Of a stretch of 64,000 nucleotides of DNA, positions 23,320-34,320 are shown in pieces. The DNA comes from Stictocephala bisonia (lineage: Eukaryota > Arthropoda > Insecta > Hemiptera > Membracidae), in NCBI GenBank assembly GCA_035578905.1, contig JAQJVL010000286.1, positions 124,001 to 188,000 of the forward strand, in the 5' to 3' direction. How positions within the stretch are numbered: position 1 is the first letter of the stretch; each line of letters starts with the position of its first letter. The notes below the pieces were generated by a model. That model searched no databases, was not told where the DNA came from, and was given only the letters and a program-made list of their open reading frames with translations. A program made the position numbers and the translations under genes.

Positions 23320-23802
23320 CAACACAATAATGCCGGAAGACCAAGATCCACTAGAACTTCAATGTTTGATGACATGGTACTTGACGAATTTTTTAAAAAC
23401 TCTGAAAAGAGTGCGAGAGAAACTGTGCTACAGTTAAAATTTGAACAACGCCAGTATTTGGAGGGTTCTATGTTACATCCCTTCCACGTTAAGCAAGTGC
23501 AAACTCTAATGCCAATATTACTGTGTTCCTCGTGTTGTTATTTATGAATGGTTCTTGAGAAATGTATTGGTCCAAACTTGTTATCGAAAGTTTTATTTAC
23601 TGATGAGGCTCATTCACAAGGACAGTTATAGTTAACCTCCATAGTCAAAATGGTTGGGCAGAACCGAATCATAAAGTAATCAAACAGAATCGTATACAAC
23701 ATAAATGTTTAGTAAATACTCGGCATTTCAGGAGACAATCTATTTAAGACCATACTTTCTACCTAGGTTAATGGAATTTTGTATTTAGACACTTTGAGAG
23801 TG
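23320..23802 (+). pseudogene. Mariner/Tc1-like transposase, N-terminal part
   Basis: The frame from 23362 reads MFDDMVLDEFFKNSEKSARE, then HPFHVKQVQTLMP, the helix-turn-helix-to-catalytic linker I know from insect transposases of the IS630/Tc1/mariner superfamily. After frameshifts, KVLFTDEAHSQGQL (about 23590), then VNLHSQNGWAEPNHK, shows the first catalytic aspartate in the TDEA box, and later GDNLFKT...VNG and YLDTLRV. Several frameshifts and stops make it a dead copy. The remainder of the protein resumes at about 24890 after an insertion. Confidence 0.7.
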
Positions 23803-24889
23803 TATCGGTTCGTTTTGACCGGTACATTTTTTTTCGTCGTGGTCTGCCAGGCTGCCTGAGACCGCTTGTGCACGGCGATTCGCTTACTTTGGTGGCCGTT
23901 GGCTCGGACTCGGTCGTTCCGTGTTCCAGCCTTTGTCTGTCAGGTTGGCCGTCATTTGACCTTCTACGCCTAGAGGCTTCTAGACATGCACGGCTAGAGC
24001 CTCCCTAAACGTAAGTGTTCATTTTGTAATTTCTAATATCTAATCACCCTTTTGGTGAAAATACTTTGTTTAAATAATAATCATCGGGCTTAGTTGGGTT
24101 TTCAGGGTTTTGTTCAATTTATGTTCTTTGTCTAGATATTCGTTAACCTAGGTTCGAGCCATGTGCTCAATGTTACCTTTTTATCATTAATTGCTTTTTA
24201 TATCTGGTTTTATATTTAATAGTAGTTCTTATACTGTTTCGTTGAGCCTGTTTTCAGTTGGAGTTACCGATTTACCATCTTTATGTTAATTGACAATAAC
24301 CTAGCCTATCTGTGTAGTTTGAAAAAAAATAAAATAAATAAAAAAATAAAAAAACAAAATCTAATTTGGAGCTGCCCAGGGATTCCGGCTTACTCCCTGG
24401 CCTCGGTGGAATTATGGGATGGTGGGCTAAATTGTCGGGGTATTTGGGGTTATCTAAATTGTTTCTAAATGTTCCCTTTTTAAATTGTTAATAAATTGTC
24501 TTACGTTTTGGGTGTCTCAGGTTAAACTGCAGGTCGGCCATGTAGTTGTTAATTGTTAATTTTGGTATTTATAGAGTTTGGTGTTTTTGTAGCTTTTGTA
24601 TTTTCTTGTTAATTTTGTGTAGCTTGTTTGTTAAGTGCACTTGATATTGTGGCCTTCTGCCTGTTCATATGGTGGCCTTCTGCCAAGTCTGATTATAATC
24701 CTTTTTGGTTACTTGAAAATATAGTAGTTTTGCTCAGCTGCCGAGTTTTATTTTGACCCTCCAACTGCCACCCGTGATCCCATCGCTTGACTTGTTTTGA
24801 GCCATCCCCCAGTTGGCACGCTTTCCAGCTTTGGTGGGGGGGATGGGTCTCAAGAGAAGAGCTCCATTTTTTGTAAAATGTAGCTCTTC
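23803..24889. mobile_element. 1.09-kb insertion in the transposase relic, unrecognised
   Basis: Everything between the transposase segment ending ...TTGAGAGTG and the one resuming GCAACAAGAAAATATGG is foreign to it. The first 200 bp are GC-rich. A CGGTTCG...CCGGT fold sits at the left end, and an AGAGCT ... AGCTCT hairpin (AAGAGCTCCATTTTTTGTAA then AATGTAGCTCTT) at the right end. An A-rich tract lies at 24318-24360. No open frame has a known domain and no clear target-site duplication was seen; about 40 bp of the transposase seem lost at the junction. It could be a solo LTR or a non-autonomous retroelement. Confidence 0.5.
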
Positions 24890-25205
24890 AGTCGCAACAA
24901 GAAAATATGGTTAATGCTTGATGTAGCACCTTCATTCTAGAGTTGCTGTCCTTGAACATCCACATTGCAGTTTTCAAATTGATGGATAGATCGGGGGCAA
25001 AATCTGTTCAATGACCAGCAAGGTCACCAGACCTAAATCCTTTGAACTTTTACCTACGGGGTCATTTGAAAACCTAAGTGTACTTATCTCTAAACAAGAC
25101 CATTAGAGAATTACGATTGAAAATATGTAGTGGGATGGAAATTATCAAGCATAGGCTAGGAACTTTTGGACGACTCCACCCACTTTCAAAATAGAAGGCA
25201 ACTGG
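24890..25205 (+). pseudogene. Mariner/Tc1-like transposase, C-terminal part
   Basis: After the insertion the homology resumes: a decayed MLD-x-APSF then VAVLEHPHCSF, ending in a motif close to W-x-A-R-S-P-D-L-N-P-L-D-F-Y-L-W-G-H-L (DNA GGTCACCAGACCTAAATCCT at about 25021-25040). SPDLNPLD contains the second catalytic aspartate region typical of the superfamily. Frameshifted and non-functional. Confidence 0.75.
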
Positions 25206-28200
25206 ATGCGTGCATTTTGAATAACTGAGGTCGTTTTTAACATGGTCTGCGACATTTAAATGTTTCGTAAAACAAGTTAGTCTTGTTAATTCGTTTTATA
25301 AAAGTTTTGAAAATATAAGATTATGATTAATTGAGATTACATTTGATACATCCAATGATTTATTCATTCAGTTAGCAAAACACAGTGTAAAATTTCAGTT
25401 GAAAAAAATCACCGATAACCCTTTAGGCCGAAATTCCAATTATTTTCGATTATTTGTGAACCGATCACAAAATTTGAGGTTCCAAACATTTTATAGGGTA
25501 ATATACTGTTTTTACTTACATTATAAATTTATTACATTGGTTTTTATGAAAAATTATCATCAAAGTCAAACTTTTAAATGGCCACCATTACGAAATAATT
25601 AAAGATATTTTAATCAACCAAATAGGGCCTAACATTTAAGAATAAATAAAACCAATAAAGAGTGTACAAAAATAGTTTAAATCAATGTTTAATTCCTCCG
25701 GCATGACTATCTTTCATTTCCAATGAGTTACATAAAACATTAATTCCATAATAGTAATGTCGTAAGAAGACACCTGTTTAATCAACAAAAACTAATTATG
25801 TATTTACTGATAGCTTGAGAAAATCTCCATCCATATAATTTACTCTGTGACTATCTACTACCATTTTGTAGTACTACAACATAATACATACTTTGACAAA
25901 GACTAGGCAGTGGCAGTATTTTAAATGATTCTTGAAAGTTTAACAATAATGTCTTACAGAATGGGAGAGGTGTGTTTTATGTCATGGTTCAAGTGTGGAT
26001 AGGCAATGGTTGTGGAGTAATCAAGCTATTTTATGATTTTGACTAAATTGACTGAAGATAATTAATACGACCGAGACCGTATCTGCTGACGAGGGTGAGT
26101 GGAAGAATCTCTGACAGATCAACACTACCTAGGGTCATCGCATGGTCGATGTGTGGAGGGAGGTCTCCAGTGTAAGACTCCTGATGTGTTTGCAATGGTA
26201 GGAAAGTGGTGGCAGCGTCAGTTTGGACGCAAGATCAAACCCATTATGTTCAGTAATGCATATAGTTTGTTCAAATCTCCTATATAAGGTTCGTTTACTC
26301 ATAGAAGGAGTCACCATGAGAGAAGGTTACAAAACTTAGTTTCATATCTAAGTTTCAAAGAATTAGACATATAATGATCGTAGTTATTTTTAGCGGATAG
26401 TCTTGGACTTATTTTCCACTAAACCTTGAACCACCTGCTCTCATAAAATCTAGCATTCTTTACAAAATAATTGCTACATACAATGTCTTTAGGCGTTTTC
26501 TTGTTTCATACATTTATACGCAAAAAACTCTCTCAAGGACTTTCATCCACCAGTATAGGTAAAATAAACTATTTGACTATAGTCTGTTTGATAAACAACC
26601 CTACGATTTTATACATTAAGTTACCTAAAATGTATAAAAAGTGAAGAACTGTTTATAAAAAATTATACGTTACCTTTATTGTTTATGATGATTTATTAAT
26701 ATTCATATTGTTTATAATAAATTTTTTGTTTCATATAATAATTTTACAATATATTAATCAGTCTAAATTACTAATGATATCTATCTATTTAATAACAGTT
26801 AATGAGTTATTTATATAAATTATATTATATTACTATCTATTCAATAATCATGTAACATACTATACCCAGCGAACATTTCAGCTACATAAAAGAAAAATAG
26901 TATACATAATTAACGTGTAAACAGAGAACATTTAGTTTATGGTTAAAAAACAACTAAGGCATCATCACTCTCCAGATTAGACAGGTTCTAATGGCCCTAA
27001 TTGTAATAATTCAATAAGAAAACTGATAGTAAAAACAAACAAAAAGCAAAATTGAGATGACAGTACGGCATTGACAGGATGTAAAAGAAACGTGATGACA
27101 AATCAACACCAATAGAGTGATTGATGTCGAGTTGATGATAATACGATGAAGTCGGCAGAGAGTGTGGCACGTCATCAATTTTGCCCGGTTGGCCAAGGGA
27201 GGGGGGTTGGACATGATGGTGTTGGTCGACGAGCTACATGGATAAAAACAGCAACTCCATCACCACCATACTGCAGTAAACAGCATGTCCTGTTACTCAA
27301 TTATTGAAAGTAAATTAATAAACCTCCCCAATAATCTCTAGGGAAACAGAATTTATGACAGGATTACAGGTTTGTTAACAACAAATATGTGTTTTTAAAC
27401 ATTGTCGTTGCACTTACAGTCGTTTATTTGACCAAGTATACTAAAATAATAAGAAATATATATATATAAAATAAGTTGTGACTATGTAAAAATGTTACGA
27501 AGTTTTATTTAAAATAATTATTCTGTCTAAGTATCTAACAAGTTCAAGTGAAGGTGTCATATGTCACAGAACAGTCAGGGTAATTTGTTATCCTTGCTAG
27601 AAATATGTTTGTCCAACTATTGTTTTGTATACATAGTCAGGGTTTATTTTCCGGAAATTCAAACAAAAATGTTTTTCAATTTTTGTCAATTATCTCATTG
27701 CTTGTAATAACGTAATTATAAACTTGTAAGACCAATGTTAAGCTTTATGGCATAAAGGGTACGCAAATATGATGTTTTGATTAGCTGTTTTTGGCAAATT
27801 GCCCATATTTAAAAAAAAAGGATCATATTGGTATAGATTAATCTGTTATTTCTTTCAATCCTCACATTTTCATAGTTCTCAATCAGATATGTCATTATGT
27901 TACGTCATGGCCACGTGCTGTGTCGTTATGTTTGTAATTATTTACTCTCAGGAGAGTGGGTGTATCTGTTTACAATTATGAATGAGAAAATGCATAACCA
28001 TACATTAATATGATTCTACCGGTGATAAAGCCAGAATTAACCAGGAAGACATGTTATTTATGTAGTTTTTAATTCGTTGTATTATTTATTAATTTTTGAA
28101 ACAAACTATGGCATTCAGTCAATCCAGTCAAGAACGAAAGCACCATATGGGGGAGAGGGAAACCTAGCGTAAACTTTATGTATATCTTCATTCCATCCCG

Positions 28201-28430
28201 CTTGCCTTGAGTTGAAGGATGCCAAGTATGAAATCTACAAAAGTAAGTTTTACACTGTGGTTCTTGTCTTAAGAAAATCAATTATGACTCTCATACTTTA
28301 ACTAAGCTAGCCACTACTGGAAAATCAATAATGCAATGGTCATTAATTTCACTTTTACGCTCGACAAGATAAACGTACTGAATTTTGTCAAGTCTTTGAG
28401 CTCTTATCATATATGCATTTGTATGGGATA
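25206..28430. other. AT-rich non-coding stretch
   Basis: About 3.2 kb. Short open frames (25399-25602, 26099-26317, 27011-27214, 27799-27981, 28069-28281) were read and have no recognisable domain. GC-richer patches at 26060-26300 and 27030-27290 may be old repeat fragments. Confidence 0.45.
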
Positions 28431-28560
28431 GCTGTTGGCCAAGTGGTTTAAGGCATCAGGAGCCTAAGTTAGAGATAATGCAGGTTCGAATCATGGTTTT
28501 GTCTACAAATGGTAACTTAATCTATGGGACTGCATAGATGATGTTAAAAAAAGATCGGTC
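28431..28560 (+). mobile_element. tRNA-derived SINE (Ser/Leu-like head)
   Basis: An RNA polymerase III promoter pair is visible: box A TGGCCAAGTGG at 28436-28446 and box B GGTTCGAATC at 28483-28492, with the spacing and GGTTTAAGGC context of a class II (Ser/Leu-like) tRNA. The tRNA cloverleaf is not complete, and a non-tRNA body (TACAAATGGTAACTTAATCT...) follows, so this is a SINE rather than a tRNA gene. Confidence 0.7.
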
Positions 28561-29656
28561 TTTCCTTAAAAAAATATTCTAGAACATTGAACGTCTTGAC
28601 TCAGACGTTACAGCGAAATTTAGCATCTGAGACTGCAAGATTTTCTAAAAAAATTGCTAGTCTTAAAAAATAAATCAGTGACTTAAGGCAGTCTAAAACT
28701 CTAACATCAGAGTTGTACCGTCCCACTTCCTCTGCACGCTAAGGTAAATAAGAGAAGAAGGGGAAAATGGTGAAGAAAGCTGAGGTAGCTCTTAGCTGAA
28801 GCTGTGTCATTAGTACATAAGAATACATTAGTTAGGTATTTCTCAGCCCCTTAATGTATATTATAAGATTCAGTTAGTAGACCCTTTTTTACAATGAGGA
28901 AATGACACGTGGTCAGTGGTAATCACCAGACAAAGCCAATAGTGTTCTTCAACAATATCCGAAGAAAGTGAGTAAATATGACTATTAGAAGTGGATCCAC
29001 AAGCACCTGTGTTGTTGATAAGTAGAAGGCTCTAATAGTCACTAATTATAGCCTTGACGTCACTTGAAGATATTTTCCATCTTTGTTGGAAATAGGTGTC
29101 TAATATGTTGCCAGATTAAAAACTAAATAAATACAGGCTATAAGTCTTTCAATAATGCATTGGCTGAACTTGAATTTTCCGGAGTCTTTAAAGCAAACAT
29201 GTGGCTGTCTGGTCTTTTGCTTGATCAGGCATCTGAACCCAATTTTTGTTTATGGTGATCAACAAATTAGTATTGCATATTAATAAAGGAAGGTAAAGAG
29301 GTAGATAATTATATATAATTGCTATATGAAATTAGAAAAAATTACCACTTATTTTATTTATATGCTCAAAATATTATAAATTCAACTATATAGAAGCAGC
29401 TGCTAAAATATTACACGTCTACTGTGGAAATATACTTTAACACTTTTAATGCTTTATAAATACGTGTATGAGATTAAAATCTTAGCAAATACAAAACAAA
29501 AAATAGCTGTAAAATAAATAAAATAAAACAGTGAAAAATCATGATAAATCAAAACAAACAATGACTTTTGTCATAATATGTAAACAATCATAAAATGTGT
29601 CAATAGTTAATCAAAATATTAAATAGGAGGGTTTGATGGTCCTTAAAAACGTGTTT
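28561..29656. other. AT-rich non-coding stretch
   Basis: No gene recognised. The 28560-29100 part is less AT-rich and may hold an old transposon fragment that I cannot name. Confidence 0.4.
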
Positions 29657-30366
29657 ATATTTTAGAACTACTACTCCCTACTGTTATATTTTAGAACTAC
29701 TACTCCCTACTGTTATATTTTAGAACTACTACTCCCTACTGTTATAGATAGAACTACTACTCCCTACTGTTATAGATAGAACTACTACTCCCTACTGTTA
29801 TAGATAGAACTACTACTCCCTACTGTTATATTTTAGAACTACTACTCCCTACTGTTATATATAGAACTACTACTCCTTACTGTTATAGATAGGACTACTA
29901 CTCCCTACTTTTATAGATAGAACTACTACTCCCTACTGTTATAGCTAGAACTACTACTCCCTACTGTTATAGATAGAACTACTACTCCTACTGTTATAGA
30001 TAGGACTACTACTCCCTACTGTTATAGATAGGACTACTACTCCCTACTATTATAGATATAACTACTACTCCCTACTATTATAGATATAACTACTACTCCT
30101 TACTGTTATAGATAGGACTACTACTCCCTACTTTTATAGATAGAACTACTACTCCCTACTGTTATAGCTAAAACTACTACTCCCTACTGTTATAGATAGA
30201 ACTACTACTCCTACTGTTATAGATAGGACTACTACTCCCTACTGTTATAGATAGGACTACTACTCCCTACTATTATAGATATAACTACTACTCCCTACTA
30301 TTATAGATATAACTACTACTCCCTATTGTTATAGATAGAACTACTACTCCCAACTGTTATAGATAC
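29657..30366. repeat. ~27-29 bp tandem array
   Basis: About 26 copies of GAACTACTACTCCCTACTG plus TTATAGATA (or TTATATTTTA in the first copies). A block of about 190 bp starting near 29881 recurs near 30108, including the same one-base deletion (ACTACTCCTACTG), which shows segmental duplication inside the array. Confidence 0.95.
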
Positions 30367-30765
30367 GATAGGATGACGAGTTGTTGCCTTTGAGAGCTGC
30401 AATACATTACATAACTTCAAATGTAAAATATTTGTCTATGGTCAATTTATTTTTAAAATTAACAATGTTTGCTTCATATAAAGTTGTATAATTACTCAAA
30501 AGTTGTCATTCAAAAAGTATGCATATTATTAATAGACAAATATACAATATTGCAGTGGAGAATGTGAAGGCGATAAGAAGAGATTTCTGTAACAGGCTCC
30601 AATCAAAACGGAAATAAGCACATTGCAATTGGCCCCAATAGTCTCGTTCGAAATCTAGTTGTTGACCTCATTGCATGCCGCCTGCAATTGAAAACCTCGT
30701 ACTTAAACAATTCAATAATGTTTCACTGCAACATTTAATTAAAAACCGTTCTAAACGTTAACTCT
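30367..30765. other. AT-rich non-coding stretch
   Basis: Nothing recognised. Confidence 0.4.
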
Positions 30766-30850
30766 GTACATTGTGACTGAGCGGCTAAATCAGCTGATTG
30801 TGGAAGGCAAGGTTCCGGGTTCGAGTGCTTAACTAAGATAACGGTCATTT
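30766..30850 (+). mobile_element. tRNA-derived SINE head, second family
   Basis: Box A-like TGACTGAGCGG at 30774-30784 and box B-like GGTTCGAGT at 30818-30826. The tail (AACTAAGATAACGGTCATTT) differs from the other SINEs in the window. Confidence 0.6.
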
Positions 30851-31033
30851 CTTTATTGGTGAAAGACATGAAGAACTCTAGAATTATATGTCAAGTTAAA
30901 AAATCTAACTACAACAGTAATACGATGTACATATCCTGATGTCCTAATATATATACATTACAAATCAGTACATAAATAGTAAAATAAAATGTTTACCTTT
31001 TAATGTTAATATTTGTTAAACAATTAGTTTATG

Positions 31034-32255
31034 AACGTTGAGTTCATTCTCCGTCATCCACTCTAATGGAACTGTATGTCAATAATTACTTCAAGAAAAT
31101 GAAGACAATTATATGACATCAACTCAGTTCGCTGTAGTGTAATGGTAAATAGGAAACTCTCACCTATTTACACCTGATGAGACGAAACAACGTCGAAACA
31201 GCACACATGGAGACCATCTAGTCCACGTACCAACATCTTTTCGGTGTGGCCTAATGCATAGTAACCAACTGTTGTCAGTTGGCACCTTAGCAGTACCCAA
31301 GGGGTGGTTTACTTTTGTAAACGCAGAGTAACCCGTAGACTTGTGTCATTCGAAAAACTGCAATCATGTGTAATAATTGATGTCTTAGCGACCATTGGTT
31401 AGAGGTTCGCCCTGTGATGGTAGCGAGTAACATGCTCGTGAGTCCAAAAGCCAGTCTTAACCAGGTCAGTATGGTTAAAGCGCTACAAAGTTGAATGTAT
31501 GAAGCACTTTTAGTATGAATGGAGTGTGAATGCACGGCTGTTACCACCTCATGTCGTTTGGTGGAAAAGGGGTAAGAATGGCTTTTGGACTCACGAGCAT
31601 GTTACTCGCTACCATGAGAGGGTGAATCTCTAACCAATGGTTGCTAAGACATCAATTATTACACATGATTGCAGTTTTCCGAATGATACCCCTTTCCACC
31701 TAACGACATGAGTGCTTCCACAAAAGTGCTTCATACATTCAACTTTGTAGCGCTTTAACCATACTGACCTGGTTAAGAATGGCTTTTGGACTCACGAGCA
31801 TGTTACTCGCTACCATGACAGGGCGAACCTCTAACCAATGGTCGCTATGACATCAATTATTACACATGATTGCAGTTTTCCGAATGACACAAGTCTACGG
31901 GTTACTCTGCGTTAACAAAAGTAAATCGCCCCTTCTAGGATCTGCTAAGGTGCAACTGACAACAGTTGGTTGCTATGCATTAGGCCACACCGAAAGGATG
32001 TTGGTACGTGGACCAGATGGTCTCCATGTGTGCTGTTTCGACGTTGTTTCGTCTCATTAGGTGTAAATAGGTGAGGGTTTCCTACTCACCATTACACTAC
32101 AGCGAACTGAGTTGATGTCATATAATTGTCTTCATTTTCTTGAAGTAATTATTGACATACAGTTGCATTAGAGTGGGTGACGGAGAATAAACTCAACGTT
32201 CTTAAACTTACTCCACTACTAAGATCTTCGGACTAACAACTCGTCCATCTCGATT
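31034..32255 (+). mobile_element. Long PLE-like foldback element
   Basis: A 1222-bp insertion between perfect 13-bp duplications CAATTAGTTTATG (31021-31033 and 32256-32268). The arms of about 520 bp (31034 to about 31565, and about 31690-32203) are nearly exact reverse complements beginning AACGTTGAGTTCATTCTCC. The right end carries about 52 extra bases (32204-32255). A segment of about 110 bp containing GGACTCACGAGCATGTTACTCG occurs three times: inverted in the left arm (about 31380-31475) and twice on the plus strand (about 31573-31690 and 31774-31890). No protein domain is visible; the 86-aa and 64-aa frames are mirror images produced by the palindrome. Each arm also has a tRNA-like patch (TAGTGTAATGG ... 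CTCTCACC) near its outer third. Confidence 0.8.
31165..31205 (+). ncRNA. Hammerhead-like motif in left arm
   Basis: CTGATGA (31174-31180), a perfect 4-bp stem II GACG/CGTC (31181-31184 with 31191-31194) and GAAA (31195-31198) form an intact two-box core. The following ACAGCACAC does not form an obvious stem III, so the present sequence is probably inactive. The right-arm copy reads CTAATGA. Confidence 0.5.
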
Positions 32256-32268
32256 CAATTAGTTTATG

Positions 32269-33229
32269 TTTGAATATGTTAAATTGTGTAAGGATAATAA
32301 AGTACACTATCTTATAAAAATACTATTATACAAATAGGATGATCGATTTTAAGCTATACCACAATAGAATCATAATTCTAACTACAATAAGATGATGCAA
32401 GTATACCAAGTAACTTAAAAAAAATATATTAGACTGGAATTACGAACCAAACTTATATGTGTGCAATCGAATAAAGTAATTCCAAAATGTATCACATTTA
32501 ACTTATAATACATTTAAAATTATCTCCAATTATTTAAATGTTCTTTTAGTTGATATCATAATTTACTTATTCTAATTGCTGTAAACATTCATTTTGATTA
32601 TTATAACTAAGGACCTTTGCGTAAACTTAAGAAACTGTGATAAATTTACAGAGAAACAAGTCTGATACATGGGTTTCTAGGTTGATGCATTAGAGCCTTC
32701 AGTACGCAATAATGTGTCGTGATAAGGGTGGATTGGACGTGATACGAAGGGTGACGGGGACGATAGGTGACATGACAAGAGGTGGGGGTTAGCTCATGTA
32801 GGAGACGAGCTGTCAAGGGGGGGGGGAGACTTAGATTGATCACATTCAGCTGTGATCGTGTGTCTGCAGAGAGAAACGTCGCCTTGTATATCTCGGCGAG
32901 AGAAAGTACAATCCCTTTTGTCAATCTGTGTTGTTTTGTCAAATTATGACTATTACTATGACGATATTTTAAAATATATTAAAAAAAAAAAAATACCACG
33001 CATATTAAAGGCTAAATAATCACTAAATAAATGGAACAAAACCGAAATTGCGGAAAAACTTGTTACGAGGTTGCTGGTGTAAATTTTGAATGAGTGTGAT
33101 GAGTGTAGATGAGCGAGTGTAGTCACTGTTACAAACTAAGGGCCCTTAGAAAGTGTCATTAATTGATAATCCAATGATGAACTAAATGATCAGCCGGTCG
33201 TCATCAGCAGATCCCTTCCAAAATTTGTT
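32269..33229. other. Non-coding stretch
   Basis: Mostly AT-rich. A GC-richer patch at 32645-32945 with a G-run (32817-32826) has an open minus frame of 98 aa (32646-32942) that matches no family I know. An A-run lies near 32981. Confidence 0.45.
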
Positions 33230-33312
33230 ATGGACACTGAATGGGATCGAACTGAGAACCTTTGGCTTATGAAGCTGGGATTTAACCCACTACGCTACCG
33301 ACTGATAAACTA
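33230..33312 (-). mobile_element. tRNA-derived SINE head, third family
   Basis: On the minus strand, GTCGGTAGCGTAGTGGG (33302-33286) is a box A region and AGTTCGATC (33252-33244) a box B. The spacing is right for a tRNA-derived SINE; the 3' body lies toward lower coordinates. Confidence 0.65.
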
Positions 33313-34320
33313 TGGCACCTTCACAGAAAAGTCATTGTGATAGTAAAAGAATCAATGCAAATTATTTGTTAGCATACTAATAGAATCTTTATACAATAGT
33401 GCAGTATTGATCGACAAACCATAATGTATTGGAGGTTTACACAGGGTGCATTAAAAGCCCCCCTCTCATTAACTTTTTTTAATAAAGATAAAGTGATTCA
33501 CTACGAGAAATGTCTAACTTATATGATAAACTGAGGAGTGTTTTATGTAAGAAACATGTTGACCTCCCTCCAAAATTGGGTGGTAATAGGAACCCCAACA
33601 AGTGACACACCATTTAATAAGTATGAAAAAAGAAGAAAAATGGCACAAACTGGAGCTCTTTAATGATACTCCTATCAAGTGTGTTACTGATTAAAGTAGG
33701 CATTGTTTCCTAAACTCCATAATTAATGTTAGATTTCAAGATAGGTAAAACATTCACTCATCAGTTATTTTGAGAACTTATTTGACCAAATCATGTAAAA
33801 CAAACAAAAACCATGATTAATAGCATTTGATAGGTTTTGGATTGTCGAACGGAAAGTCAGTAGGACAGCCTGCGAATACCAGTGGCATCAGTGGCATCAC
33901 AATAACCAGTGATTGAATGTTATCTGCCTTCAAATAATTTTTAATCTAATTTGAGCTATAGGGGTTATAGAACAAAATTCGAAATTTAATTAATCACCAA
34001 ATTCAGTAGAGTAACATTAGAGACATCTAGTTTGTGTCATTCTTCTTATTTATTGTTAAGTGCATTTAAAATCAGGTGTCTCTTGTTAGGGGTTTGTATT
34101 AATAAAGTTTGACTTAACCCCAAACTAACCAATTTTTTTAGGGGATTAACAATGGTTAATACATCAAAACTCCTCAATTGGTCATATAAACACTCCCCAA
34201 AGTAAATAATTTCATCTCTTTCATGATAAAGTTAATAAAGTTAGCAAATTATTTACGTTACGATGAGTTTTAAAAAACTTCCTGTATTTATAATAAATGA
34301 AAAAAATCGATTTAAATTAC
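33313..34320. other. AT-rich non-coding stretch
   Basis: No gene recognised. Confidence 0.45.

Noticed and set aside
28431..28510. Functional tRNA gene
   Set aside because: Boxes A and B are good, but acceptor and anticodon stems do not close and a SINE body follows.
31287..32060. 86-aa (-) and 64-aa (+) frames sharing a peptide
   Set aside because: They are the two mirror copies of the palindromic arms, with no domain.
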